DNA of 47,845 bases from CAYLZW01 sp964388085. GTDB taxonomy: Bacteria > Myxococcota > UBA727 > CAYLZW01. Positions 30,630 to 40,609 of the stretch are shown here, one piece after another. The notes beneath the pieces were generated by a model that saw only the letters and a list, made by a program, of their open reading frames with translations, was not told the DNA's origin and did not search any database. The number at the start of each line of letters is the position of its first letter. Within the stretch, counting starts at the first letter, position 1. The position numbers and the translations under genes are program-made. The stretch covers positions 1 to 47,845 of the forward strand of contig CAYLZW010000011.1 in the NCBI GenBank assembly GCA_964388085.1, given 5' to 3'.

Positions 30630-32156
30630 ATGGCGAGCGAACATCGTGGCGGAAGCTTCATCCTGGCCATCGATCAAGGCACGACCGGCACGACCGTGCT
30701 CGCGGTCAGCCCCGAGCTGAAGGTCATCGCCAAGCACTCGTGTGAGTTCCGTCAGGTGTTCCCGAGGCCCGGCTGGGTCGAGCACGAGGCGAGCGCCATC
30801 TGGCAGTCCGTCGAGCAGGCCACCAAAGGCTGCCTCGAGAGCGCCGGGCTCGACGGCAAGGACATCGCCGCCATCGGCATCACGAACCAGCGCGAGACCA
30901 CCTGCTTGTTCGACAGGCACAGCGAGCCCTTGGCGGCTTCGGGGTCGCTTGCCGACCCCGAACAAAGACTGAATTTCATCGTCTGGCAGTGCCGTCGTAC
31001 GGCGGACATCTGCAACAAGATGAAGGCCGACGCCAAGGAGCCGCTCGTCAGGCAGAAGACCGGCCTCGTCCTCGACCCGTACTTCTCCGGCACCAAGCTG
31101 CGCTGGTACTTCGACAACATCGACGGCGCGCACGCCAAGGCCGCGGCGGGGGAGGCGCTCTTCGGCACCATCGACAGCTGGCTCGTGCACAAGCTCAGCG
31201 GCGGCGCGGTGCACATCACCGACGTCACCAACGCCTCCCGCACCTTGCTGATGAACCTCGAGACCCTCGCCTGGGACGACGAGCTGCTCGAGATGTTCGG
31301 CGTGCCGCGCGCGTGTCTGCCCGCCATCAAGAGCTCGAGCGAGGTGTATGGCAAGACCAGGGGCGTCAGCTTCCTCCCCGACGGCATCCCCATCGCCGGC
31401 ATCGCGGGCGATCAGCAGGCGGCGCTGTTCGGGCAGGCCTGCCTCTCCGAGGGCGAGGCCAAGTGCACCTATGGCACCGGCTGCTTCCTGCTGTTGAACA
31501 CGGGCGAGAAGATCGTCCGCTCACAGCACGGCCTGTTGACGACGGTGGCGATCCAGCAGGGCGGCGCTACGCAGTACGCGCTCGAGGGCGCCGCCTTCAT
31601 CGCGGGCGCGGCGGTGCAGTGGCTGCGCGACGGACTGAAGCTCATCGACAGCGCCGGCGAGATCGAGGGGCTCGCGCGCGGCGTGTCCGACTCCGGCGAC
31701 GTCGTGTTCGTGCCGGCGCTGGCGGGGCTCGGCGCTCCGCACTGGCGCTCGGACGCGCGCGGCCTGCTCGCGGGCCTCACGCGTGACACCGATCGACGGC
31801 ACATCGCGCGCGCGGTGCTCGAGGGGATCGCGCTGCAAAACCGCGACATCCTCATCGCCATGCGCAAGGACGCCGGCTACCTCTCGGTGTTGAAGGTCGA
31901 CGGCGGCGCGGCCGCGAACGACCTCTTGATGCAGATCCAGTCGGACGTGCTCGACGTGCCTTGCGTGCGCCCGGAGGTGCTCGAGACCACCGCCCTCGGC
32001 GCCGCCGCGCTGGCCGGGCTCGCGATCGGGATGTTCGGGCACCGCGACGACGTTAGGAAGGTCTGGCGAGAGGACAAGACCTTCCAGCCGGCCATGAGCG
32101 ACGACGCGCGCGCGCGCATGATCTCGAAGTGGGAGCGCGCGGTCGAGCGCGCCTGA
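30630..32156 (+). CDS. glpK: Glycerol kinase
   Basis: A 508-residue FGGY-family kinase that phosphorylates glycerol to sn-glycerol-3-phosphate using ATP. Signatures: the phosphate loop DQGTTGTT (15-22), ITNQRET, VWQCRRTA, IDSWLVHKLSG, GIAGDQQAALFGQ (catalytic-base Asp) and KVDGGAAANDLLMQ. Between ITNQRETT and VWQCRRTA this protein has about 11 more residues than E. coli GlpK (extra block near 101-114, including ASGSLADPEQR). The DNA there is a near-perfect stem-loop with non-preferred codons. GAGGGAGG precedes the ATG. No glpF or glpD is adjacent. Confidence 0.96.
   Translation: MASEHRGGSFILAIDQGTTGTTVLAVSPELKVIAKHSCEFRQVFPRPGWVEHEASAIWQSVEQATKGCLESAGLDGKDIAAIGITNQRETTCLFDRHSEPLAASGSLADPEQRLNFIVWQCRRTADICNKMKADAKEPLVRQKTGLVLDPYFSGTKLRWYFDNIDGAHAKAAAGEALFGTIDSWLVHKLSGGAVHITDVTNASRTLLMNLETLAWDDELLEMFGVPRACLPAIKSSSEVYGKTRGVSFLPDGIPIAGIAGDQQAALFGQACLSEGEAKCTYGTGCFLLLNTGEKIVRSQHGLLTTVAIQQGGATQYALEGAAFIAGAAVQWLRDGLKLIDSAGEIEGLARGVSDSGDVVFVPALAGLGAPHWRSDARGLLAGLTRDTDRRHIARAVLEGIALQNRDILIAMRKDAGYLSVLKVDGGAAANDLLMQIQSDVLDVPCVRPEVLETTALGAAALAGLAIGMFGHRDDVRKVWREDKTFQPAMSDDARARMISKWERAVERA
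30938..30962 (+). repeat. Palindromic insertion within glpK
   Basis: TTCGGGGTCG, loop CTTGC, then CGACCCCGAA: a perfect 10-bp inverted repeat, in frame, exactly where the protein has extra residues relative to the family. It is followed by unusually AT-rich codons (CAA AGA CTG AAT TTC). It looks like a small inserted REP/RPE-type element. Confidence 0.55.
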
Positions 32157-32179
32157 CGCCCCGGAGAGCAACCTTGAGG

Positions 32180-33667
32180 ATGTCTGAATCGAAGGCTCGT
32201 CGTGAGCGCACGCCCGCTCCCGCTCGCCGTGACACGGTGAGGCTGCAGCGTGCGCTCGCGCTCCTCGTCGTCACGCTGCTCGCGCTGCCCGCCCTCGTGC
32301 TCGCCAAGGGCGGCGAGCAGGAGCTGCGCTTTCAGCAGCTCACGCTCGCCATGGGCGGTCACGAGGTGGGGACGACCACCTCGCGGGACGTGAAGACCAG
32401 CGAGGGCTTCCGCTTCGAGCGGCAGAGCGACCTCTCGCTGAGGCGCGGCGCCGCCGAGCTGAAGATCGAGACGCGCACGGTCGCGCACACCGATCAGCAG
32501 CTGCGCCCGCTGCGCTACCGCTTCGAGCGCAAGGACGCCTCGGGCACCGCCGTCACCGAGGGCGTGGTGCGCGGCGACCACATCCTCGTGCGCACCACGC
32601 AGGCCGGCGCCACCGTCGAGAACAGGGTGCCGCTGGAGGCCGGGCTCACCTTCTCGTCCGCCTTCGAGCACCGCGTGCACAGCGAGCTCGCGTCGCTCGC
32701 GAAGAGCGGCCACGTGCTCAAGGCTCCCGTGCTGGTCGAGGATATGGGCGCCGTCACCCCCATGGAGGTGCGCGTAGAGCGGGACGGTGACGGGTACCGC
32801 GTGAGCACGAAGATGGTCGGCATGGAGTCCATCGATCAGGTGGACGCGGCCGGACGCACGTTGCTCTCTCGCACCGCTGCGCTCGACGCCGTGGCGTATC
32901 CGCTGGGCTCGCCGCCGCCGCCGAGCGTGCAGCCCGGCGCCGTCGATCTGCTCGCGCGCTCGACGTGGAGCGCGCCGCGGCTCGCGAGCGCCGTCACGCG
33001 CGTGCGCTTTCGCATCCACACGCCCGACGCGAAGACCTTCGCCGTCCCCGAGGACGAGCGCCAGAAGGTCGTGGCGCGCACGGCCTCGTACGTCGACGTG
33101 GAGGTCCGAGACGTGCCGAGCCGGCGCCGGGCGCTGTCGTCGTCCGAGAAGACGTCCATGACCGCCGCGACGCCCTACGAGCCGATCGCGGACGCCCGTC
33201 TCAAGGAGGCCGTCGCCGAGGTGACGAAGGGCGCCGAGAGCGAGCGCGAGAAGGTCGACCGCCTGGTCGCGTTCGTCTTCCGGCACGTCGAGCACAAGGC
33301 GCTCGACCGCGGCTACGCCCCGGCGCTGGCGACGCTGCAGTCCGCGCGCGGCGACTGCACCGAGCACAGCGTCCTGCTCTCGGCGCTCTTGCGCACGGCG
33401 GGCATCCCGACGCGCCTCGTGGACGGCGTCATCGTCGACGGCGGGCGCGCGGGGTACCACGAGTGGGTCGAGGTGCAGGTGGGCGGCGATCTCGTCCCCG
33501 CCGACCCCACCTTCGGCGCCTTCCCCGCGGGGCCCGAGCGCCTGAAGCTCGCCGAGGGCAGCTCGTCGCCCGAAGGGCTGCTCTCGCTCGGCGTGGCCGC
33601 CGGCCGGCTGCTGCGCCCGGGCGTCAAGGTCGAGGTGGTGGACGCCACGCCGCCACCGTCGCGCTGA
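32180..33667 (+). CDS. Exported transglutaminase-like protein
   Basis: A 495-residue protein with a basic N-terminus and one hydrophobic segment (ALALLVVTLLALPALVLA, about residues 25-42; signal or anchor). The middle is beta-rich. The C-terminal third is a transglutaminase/protease-like fold with the Cys-His-Asp triad: C393 in RGDCTEHS, H427 in GYHEWVEV and D442 in ADPTFG. Such domains act as peptidases or cross-linkers in the periplasm. ATG at 32180 (MSESKARR) with GGAGAG upstream; a TTG two codons earlier is possible. It follows glpK by 23 bp and precedes the TonB-like gene by 16 bp, and is probably functionally linked to the latter. Confidence 0.82.
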   Translation: MSESKARRERTPAPARRDTVRLQRALALLVVTLLALPALVLAKGGEQELRFQQLTLAMGGHEVGTTTSRDVKTSEGFRFERQSDLSLRRGAAELKIETRTVAHTDQQLRPLRYRFERKDASGTAVTEGVVRGDHILVRTTQAGATVENRVPLEAGLTFSSAFEHRVHSELASLAKSGHVLKAPVLVEDMGAVTPMEVRVERDGDGYRVSTKMVGMESIDQVDAAGRTLLSRTAALDAVAYPLGSPPPPSVQPGAVDLLARSTWSAPRLASAVTRVRFRIHTPDAKTFAVPEDERQKVVARTASYVDVEVRDVPSRRRALSSSEKTSMTAATPYEPIADARLKEAVAEVTKGAESEREKVDRLVAFVFRHVEHKALDRGYAPALATLQSARGDCTEHSVLLSALLRTAGIPTRLVDGVIVDGGRAGYHEWVEVQVGGDLVPADPTFGAFPAGPERLKLAEGSSSPEGLLSLGVAAGRLLRPGVKVEVVDATPPPSR

Positions 33668-33683
33668 GGTACGTAGGCCGAGC

Positions 33684-34898
<1,215 letters not shown>

Positions 34899-34944
34899 GC
34901 CGTGGCAGGGTGGCTGAACCCCCCTCGCGGCGTCTTTCAGCGCC

Positions 34945-35457
34945 CTAGTCCTCGACGGCTTCGACGAGGACGGGCACGGGCGGCCAGCTCGGGCCTTGCG
35001 AGCTGCTCGGCTTCTTGGTGAAGCCCGGATCGGTCACCTTGCGTGCCTCGATGGCGAGGGCGACGAGGTGGCGCATGAGCCCGAGGGCCGTGGACTCGAC
35101 CTCTTCGTAGGCGGCGATGCCGAGCCGGAGATCGTCGCTGCGCTCGCAGAAGAAGCGCCGCAGCACCGGCAGGTAGGCGTGCGTCGTCATGACGAGGTCG
35201 GTGGCGGAGAAGCCCTCCGCGCTGCGCCGCTCGAAGGTGCGATCCACCTCACCGAGGAGGTGGCGCTCGCCGTCTCCGGCGATGAAGCGCGTGAGCGCGA
35301 TGAGCGTGCGCTGCGTGCTCGCCTCGACGTCGCGCGTGGGGACCGTGCGGTACTTCGGGACCAGCAGCGCGAGCTGACGCGCGACGGCCGCGGCGATGCG
35401 GACGCGGTCACGCTCGAGCAGCTTGATGGCATAGGCGCGCGGATCGGCGTCGCTCAT
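34945..35457 (-). CDS. RsbRD-like sensor-domain protein, putative
   Basis: A 170-residue soluble helical protein (ERDRVRIAAAVARQLALLVPKYRT, then FSATDLVMTTHAYLPVLRRFF). Pattern and size resemble the four-helix N-terminal sensor domain of RsbR-type stressosome/STAS proteins, but no STAS domain follows. This is my reading of the pattern, not a firm match. The C-terminal tail is Pro/Ser-rich. GATAAT at 35466-35471 (minus), eight bases before the ATG, looks like a -10 box, so it may have its own promoter although it lies nine bases after the P450 stop. Confidence 0.55.
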   Translation of the reverse strand: MSDADPRAYAIKLLERDRVRIAAAVARQLALLVPKYRTVPTRDVEASTQRTLIALTRFIAGDGERHLLGEVDRTFERRSAEGFSATDLVMTTHAYLPVLRRFFCERSDDLRLGIAAYEEVESTALGLMRHLVALAIEARKVTDPGFTKKPSSSQGPSWPPVPVLVEAVED

Positions 35458-35466
35458 GCGCCCGCA

Positions 35467-36879
35467 TTATCGCTGCGGGCGCCGAAGCTCCAGGGTCATC
35501 GGCACGCCTCGCGCGGGGCGCAGCGTCACGCTCGGGTCGAGCTCGAAGCGGAAGCCGGGCTCGAGCGCGGCGCGGTAGCGCTGCAGCAGGGTGGCGAGGA
35601 GCAGCTGCGCCTCCATCTCCGCCATATGGTTGCCGATGCACTGCCGCGGACCGCCGCTGAACGGGAAGTACGCATACTTCGGGCGGCCTCGCTCGCGCTC
35701 CGCGGCGACGAGAGCGGGCGCGAAGCGGTCCGGGTCGAAGCCCTCCGGGTTCGGCCACAGCGCAGGATGTCGCTGCGTCACGTACGGGCTGACGAACACG
35801 TAGCTGCCCTTCTCGACGAGATAGCCGCCGAGCTCGTCGTCCTCTTCCACCCGCCGGCCGAGCAGCCAGGCGGGCGGGAACAGGCGCATGGACTCCTTCA
35901 GCACCTGCCCCGTGTAGACGAGGCGCGGCAGGTCCGCGAGCGTGGGCGCGCGGCCGTCGAGGACGTCGTCGAGCTCGCGCTCGGTGCGGCGGGCGATGTC
36001 CGGGTGCAGCGAGAGCAGCGCCAGCGTCCAGGTGAGGGCGTTCGCCGTGGTCTCGTGCCCGGCGAGGAAGATGGTCATGACCTCGTCTCGTAGCTGCTCG
36101 TCGGTCATCCCTTCGCCGGTCTCGTCGTGGCGCGCGTCCATCAGCATGCTCAAGAGATCATTGTTGGGCTCGCCCGAGGCGCGCCGCTCGCGAATGATGC
36201 CGCGCACGATGTCGTCGAGGCGGGCGAGCGCTCGCTTCGCGCGCAGGTTGCGCGGCAGGGGCAGGCGATCGAAGAGCGGCACCACGCTGTGCAGCGCCTC
36301 GTCGAAGAAGTGCAGCCCGAGCCGCAGCGCCTCGCCCACCTCGTCGGCTTCCGCGCTCGGATCGTGGCTCAGCAGCGTCTCACCGGCGATGCGCAGCGTG
36401 ACCTTCATCATCTCCTGGTGGATGTCGACGACCTGCCCTTCGCGCGCGAATCGCTGCCAACGCTCCGAGAGGTCGAGGCCCGCCTGCACCATGCTGTCGG
36501 CGAAGCCCTCGATGCGCCGTCGCTGGAACGCGGGCTGCGCGATGCGGCGCTGGCGCAACCAGAAGTCTCCCGTCGAGGTCACGAGCCCGTTGCCGAGCAG
36601 GAGCTTCAGCTTCTCGTAGCCGGGCGAGTGCTTCGTGTAGTTGGCGACGTTGTCCTTCAGCACCCGCTCGACGTCACGCGGGTGGTAGGCCCAGGTGAAG
36701 CTCAGGTTCGCGATACGCAGGCGCCCGGTGTCGCCGAGCTCCTGGAACGCGCGCAGCAGGAGGCCGATGGGATCGGCGCGCATGTCGCGCAGGTGGCCGA
36801 GCGGGTGACGCGCCGGCAACGGCGGCGCGAGCGGCCGCGTCCTAGAGGAAGACAGCCGCTTGGCGTCGAGCGCGATCAT
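35467..36879 (-). CDS. Cytochrome P450
   Basis: A 470-residue P450 monooxygenase of soluble bacterial type, close to the CYP102/CYP110-like fatty-acid/terpene hydroxylase pattern. Signatures: I-helix oxygen-binding motif FLAGHETTANALTW, K-helix ExxR as KESMRLFPPA, the PERF-like FDPDRFAP, and heme loop FPFSGGPRQCIGNHMAEME with the thiolate Cys at residue 414. GGAGGGAT lies before the ATG. No ferredoxin or reductase gene is adjacent, so redox partners are elsewhere. The substrate is unknown; a link to the terpenoid pair at 13905 is speculative because they are 20 kb apart. Confidence 0.95.
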   Translation of the reverse strand: MIALDAKRLSSSRTRPLAPPLPARHPLGHLRDMRADPIGLLLRAFQELGDTGRLRIANLSFTWAYHPRDVERVLKDNVANYTKHSPGYEKLKLLLGNGLVTSTGDFWLRQRRIAQPAFQRRRIEGFADSMVQAGLDLSERWQRFAREGQVVDIHQEMMKVTLRIAGETLLSHDPSAEADEVGEALRLGLHFFDEALHSVVPLFDRLPLPRNLRAKRALARLDDIVRGIIRERRASGEPNNDLLSMLMDARHDETGEGMTDEQLRDEVMTIFLAGHETTANALTWTLALLSLHPDIARRTERELDDVLDGRAPTLADLPRLVYTGQVLKESMRLFPPAWLLGRRVEEDDELGGYLVEKGSYVFVSPYVTQRHPALWPNPEGFDPDRFAPALVAAERERGRPKYAYFPFSGGPRQCIGNHMAEMEAQLLLATLLQRYRAALEPGFRFELDPSVTLRPARGVPMTLELRRPQR

Positions 36880-36939
36880 GGCGATCCCTCCGGAGATAGC
36901 GTGCTTTGGCCGCTACCGTCCGTCGGGCCGCTGCCGACG

Positions 36940-39900
36940 TCAATGTGCGTGGTTGACGAACTGAGCCCACACCCGGCGGATGTCCTTCGGGTGGTCCGTC
37001 GGCCACAGCCAAGGCGGCAAACGCTGCGAGAGCGCGCGTCGTTTGCGCGCGGGCAGCTCGTCGCGCCAGCGCTCGTAGGCGGAGCGCACGTCGAGGAGCG
37101 GCGGATCGCCCGGCTCCGTCAGCGGCGACTCGACGCCCGGCACGTCGTCGAGCACGGCGCCCGCCCTCCTGCGCTCCTCGGGGGGAGGCTCCGGCAGGGT
37201 GAGCTCCGGGCGCACCTCGCCGTCACCGTCGGCGTCGATCCAGATGGGGTTCGTCAGGGCGTAGGGGGTCACCTGGTAGGTGAGATCGGGGCGCAGCCCG
37301 CTGTCGCCGAGGAAGCCGAAGGAGTCGCCCAGCGCGCCGATGACGTCGGTGAACTGCAGCGAGGGCACCTCGTTCGGGAACACGGACGGGAACAGGTTGT
37401 TATCCCCCGTCACCTCCACGACGACGAAGCCGTCTCCGTCCGGCTCGAGCGGCAGCGACTTCGTGATGACGCCCGACGCGTCGGGCTCGAGCGCGATCTC
37501 TTGGACGAGCTGACCGTCGACGTACACGGCGGCGCGGTTCGGCAACACCCACGGCGCGTGGCGCACCTCGAGCTCGAGCGTCAGCTCGCCGCCCTCCGCG
37601 CTGGCGGTCTCGCCCATGGACACGGTCTCGCCGGCGTCGTTCGTGAGCGTTAACTGCACGAACGGGCCGTTGGTCATCAGCACGTCGCCCTTGAGGAAGC
37701 CGTCGACGATGTCGTTGCCCGTCACGTTGCGCGGGTTGTCGTTCGGCACACGCACGTACGTGCGCGGATAGCCGGGCTCCTCTTTGCCCGGCTCGTGGCT
37801 GTCCGAGTTGGCGGTGCCGACGACGCGGCGGCCGGTGCGCAGGATCTGCATCCAGTCCTCGACGACGCCCGGGTGCAGGATGTCACCGCCGGTCTCGCAA
37901 TTGCCGGCCGCGAGCTGCGCCTCGGCGTCGGCCGCCGTGCAGGTGCAGTCGCGCAGCTCGGCGTCGCAGTCGAATTCGGGGTACTCGCGATACACCTCGC
38001 CCGTCGTGAGCGGACAGCAGCTCGCGGGATCGAGCGGCGCGCCGATGTCGGCGTTCACGGGCAAGCCCGCGGGCACGCGGAAGTTGTGCAGCATCTCGAA
38101 GCGCTTGCCGTTGAAGATCTCGAGCGCGTCGAAGTCCCAGGAGAAGTTGCGGCCAGCGTACTCGGGGTGCGCCACCGTGTTGGCGCCGACGAGGCCCGAC
38201 TGTCCCTTGGCGCTCAGATCGTCCTGATCGAGCACGTACTGATCGAAGTAGCCGAGGATCGAGTCGCGCGGATGGTTCACCTGCACGATGACCTTCTCGA
38301 CGGTGCTCGGGCAGGCCGCGGCGTCTCCGCCGTTCTGGCGCACGCAGGCCTCGTCCTTCGGCGCCAGCTCGCGCAGCCCGTCGAACAGCTCCTGCGGCGT
38401 CCGCTCGGACCATTGGAACGAGCCGAAGGTGCGCGAGGCGATGGTGTTCGTGTACTCGCCGTCCGCGCCGGAGGAGAGCGCGCCGCTGCCCTTGCGAAGC
38501 GGGAAGCCGTTGATGTGACCGCGGTCCATGGTGGTCAGCTCGAGGCCGACGAGGGAGCGGATGAACCTCTCGACGCCGAGCGCGGCGATGGTGGGCGCGT
38601 AGTCGACGATGAAGTTGTGGTCGGTGGAGACCACGAGCTCGAGCCCCTCGCCGGCGTAGCTCGTGATGCGCTCGTCGAGCGGCGCGAAGGAGTCGAGGCT
38701 GTACACGCTGTGCAGGTGAAAGTCGGCCGCGACGTAGCCCTCGGTGTCGACGACGCGGCGGATCTCCGCCCGCAGCGAGCGTTGGGCGCCGGGCTCGAGC
38801 ACCACGTCGGGGATCTCGACGCGCTCGTACTCGGGGCCGCGGCTGACCACGACGGTGTAGCGGCCCGGCCGCGCGGTGATGGTGGCGCTGCCCTCCTCGG
38901 TGTAGGCGAAGTCCTCGAGGTAGCGGCGCGTGCTCGGCTCGTCGGTGTCGGGCTCGAAGTCCGTGTAGCGGTAGCCCTCGCCGAGGCTGAGATCGAAGAG
39001 CCACTCCTTCGGGTCGCGGTTGTTGAACGAGGGCAGCGCGGTGCCGACGAGAGAGACCTTCGCGGGCAGCGGGCCGACCCCCGGCTCGACGACGGTCACG
39101 CTGACCGAGGCGGCGCTCTCGATCTCGAGGTTCTGGAAGGTGAGCGCGCCGGCCTCGATGGTGAAGGGCGTGGGGGCGCCGATGGCGTGACCCGACTTGA
39201 CGACGACGGCCTCGTAGCTGCCGGGGCGGAGCACGGCGCGGAACTTGCCGCCCTCGCGGGTCTCGGCCTGCGTCACCTTGGCGCCGCTGCCGTCGAGCAC
39301 GATGATGGAGGCGCCGGCCACGGGCGCGCCGCTCACGTCGTCGCGCAGGCGCCCCTCGAGGCGTCCGGTGTCGTCGCCGAGGATGTCGTGCACCACCTCG
39401 GTGACGCTGGCGACGTCGCCCGAGCCGACGATGAAGTAGCGCTTGAAGCTGTATTCGTCGTCCCCTCCGGCGGCCCTGTCGTTCGCGGCCAGCGCGGCGG
39501 GCGGCACCACCTGGAACACGCCGGTGAACGCGGAGGCGATGAACGGCACGTGCAGCGAGTGCGGCGTGGCGCCCGGGAACATCTCTCGGTTCTGGTAGGC
39601 GAAGTTGCGCTCGGGATCCTCCGGCTCAGCGCTCAAGAGGCCATAGCTGACGTCGGGGCCCGAGGTGGCGATGTACTCGGCGACGAGGCCGGGCAGGGCA
39701 GGCAGGCCGATGTTGCCCGCCTGGTAGACGGCCTCGAGCCGGTAGCGCAGGTCATAGCCGGCGTCGTGCGGCAGGAACACCTCGTTGCCGGCGCCGAACA
39801 GCAGCACGTCGCCGAAGGGCGCGGGCACGGCGATGCCGGCGAACTCGTTCGGCAGGGTCATCACGCGATCGGGGAAGGCGACGTTCTGCGCGGTCGTCAC

Positions 39901-40530
39901 GATCTCGAGGTAACGCTTGCCGGGCTCGAGCCGGTACTTCGTCGTGAACAGCAGGTTCGGCGCGTCGCGCGGATCGTCGAGGACGAATTCGTTCAGCGTC
40001 TGGGTCATGGCGAGGAAGTCGCCGCCGTAGCCGCGCACGGTGACCTCCGCCGCGCCGCCCTCGCTGCCGTCGGCGGTGATCTCGATGGCCGGCAGCTTCG
40101 CCTTCCCGCTCGGGTCGTTCGGATCGAACACCTCGCTCGGCGCGAGGGCCTCGAGGAAGAACGCGGGGAACATCTCGCCGAAGTTGTCCTTGCCGAGCCC
40201 GCCCGACGAGTCGCCGGGACCGGTGCCCGGGCGCACGAGGTCGGCGTCGATGAGCGAGCCGCCGAACACGCCGAAGCCACGCGAGAAGCCCTCATCCTGG
40301 ATGACGATGCGGATCTTCTCGTTCTCGAGCAGGAAGTCGCCCACCTCGCCGAGCGCGTTCGGGCCGCCGATGAGCTGCGCCCGGCTGGTGACGCGGAAGG
40401 CGCGCGCCCCGTTGTCTGCTGAGGGAGCGCACGCGTTCTGCAGCAGCGCGCTCGCCACCGACGTGACGGCGACGGTCAGCGCGAGCAGGACGGCCGAGAG
40501 CGAGAGCCTCTTCTTCGCGAGCTTCGTCAT
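36940..40530 (-). CDS. Large PHP-domain (CehA/McbA-like) lipoprotein
   Basis: A 1196-residue exported protein. The N-terminus is a signal with a near-lipobox (LLQNAC, C34). Residues 35-400 form beta-rich domains. A carboxypeptidase-regulatory-like beta sandwich follows (GRLEGRLRDDVSGAPVAGAS, about 420-500). A PHP-type metal-dependent hydrolase follows, with HLHS (H605/H607), STDHN, VNHPRD and ANSDSHEPG as its metal ligands. A Cys-rich insertion (CDAELRDCTCTAADAE) sits between the metal motifs. PHP enzymes hydrolyse phosphoesters; in exported CehA-like proteins the substrate is not settled. Start ATG 40530 with GAGAAG upstream. Divergent from htrA, with 79 bp between. Confidence 0.85.
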   Translation of the reverse strand: MTKLAKKRLSLSAVLLALTVAVTSVASALLQNACAPSADNGARAFRVTSRAQLIGGPNALGEVGDFLLENEKIRIVIQDEGFSRGFGVFGGSLIDADLVRPGTGPGDSSGGLGKDNFGEMFPAFFLEALAPSEVFDPNDPSGKAKLPAIEITADGSEGGAAEVTVRGYGGDFLAMTQTLNEFVLDDPRDAPNLLFTTKYRLEPGKRYLEIVTTAQNVAFPDRVMTLPNEFAGIAVPAPFGDVLLFGAGNEVFLPHDAGYDLRYRLEAVYQAGNIGLPALPGLVAEYIATSGPDVSYGLLSAEPEDPERNFAYQNREMFPGATPHSLHVPFIASAFTGVFQVVPPAALAANDRAAGGDDEYSFKRYFIVGSGDVASVTEVVHDILGDDTGRLEGRLRDDVSGAPVAGASIIVLDGSGAKVTQAETREGGKFRAVLRPGSYEAVVVKSGHAIGAPTPFTIEAGALTFQNLEIESAASVSVTVVEPGVGPLPAKVSLVGTALPSFNNRDPKEWLFDLSLGEGYRYTDFEPDTDEPSTRRYLEDFAYTEEGSATITARPGRYTVVVSRGPEYERVEIPDVVLEPGAQRSLRAEIRRVVDTEGYVAADFHLHSVYSLDSFAPLDERITSYAGEGLELVVSTDHNFIVDYAPTIAALGVERFIRSLVGLELTTMDRGHINGFPLRKGSGALSSGADGEYTNTIASRTFGSFQWSERTPQELFDGLRELAPKDEACVRQNGGDAAACPSTVEKVIVQVNHPRDSILGYFDQYVLDQDDLSAKGQSGLVGANTVAHPEYAGRNFSWDFDALEIFNGKRFEMLHNFRVPAGLPVNADIGAPLDPASCCPLTTGEVYREYPEFDCDAELRDCTCTAADAEAQLAAGNCETGGDILHPGVVEDWMQILRTGRRVVGTANSDSHEPGKEEPGYPRTYVRVPNDNPRNVTGNDIVDGFLKGDVLMTNGPFVQLTLTNDAGETVSMGETASAEGGELTLELEVRHAPWVLPNRAAVYVDGQLVQEIALEPDASGVITKSLPLEPDGDGFVVVEVTGDNNLFPSVFPNEVPSLQFTDVIGALGDSFGFLGDSGLRPDLTYQVTPYALTNPIWIDADGDGEVRPELTLPEPPPEERRRAGAVLDDVPGVESPLTEPGDPPLLDVRSAYERWRDELPARKRRALSQRLPPWLWPTDHPKDIRRVWAQFVNHAH

Positions 40531-40609
40531 GTACGTCTTCTCGCGCGCTCGGCGCCGCAGGACAAGGCACCCGGGTTGCTCAGCCGTCTCCGCGACATAA
40601 AAGGGATCC

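Noticed and set aside
37795..40422. Plus-strand open frame of about 875 codons opposite the PHP lipoprotein
   Set aside because: Val/Glu/Arg/His-rich shadow with no domain, while the minus strand has a signal peptide and complete PHP motifs.
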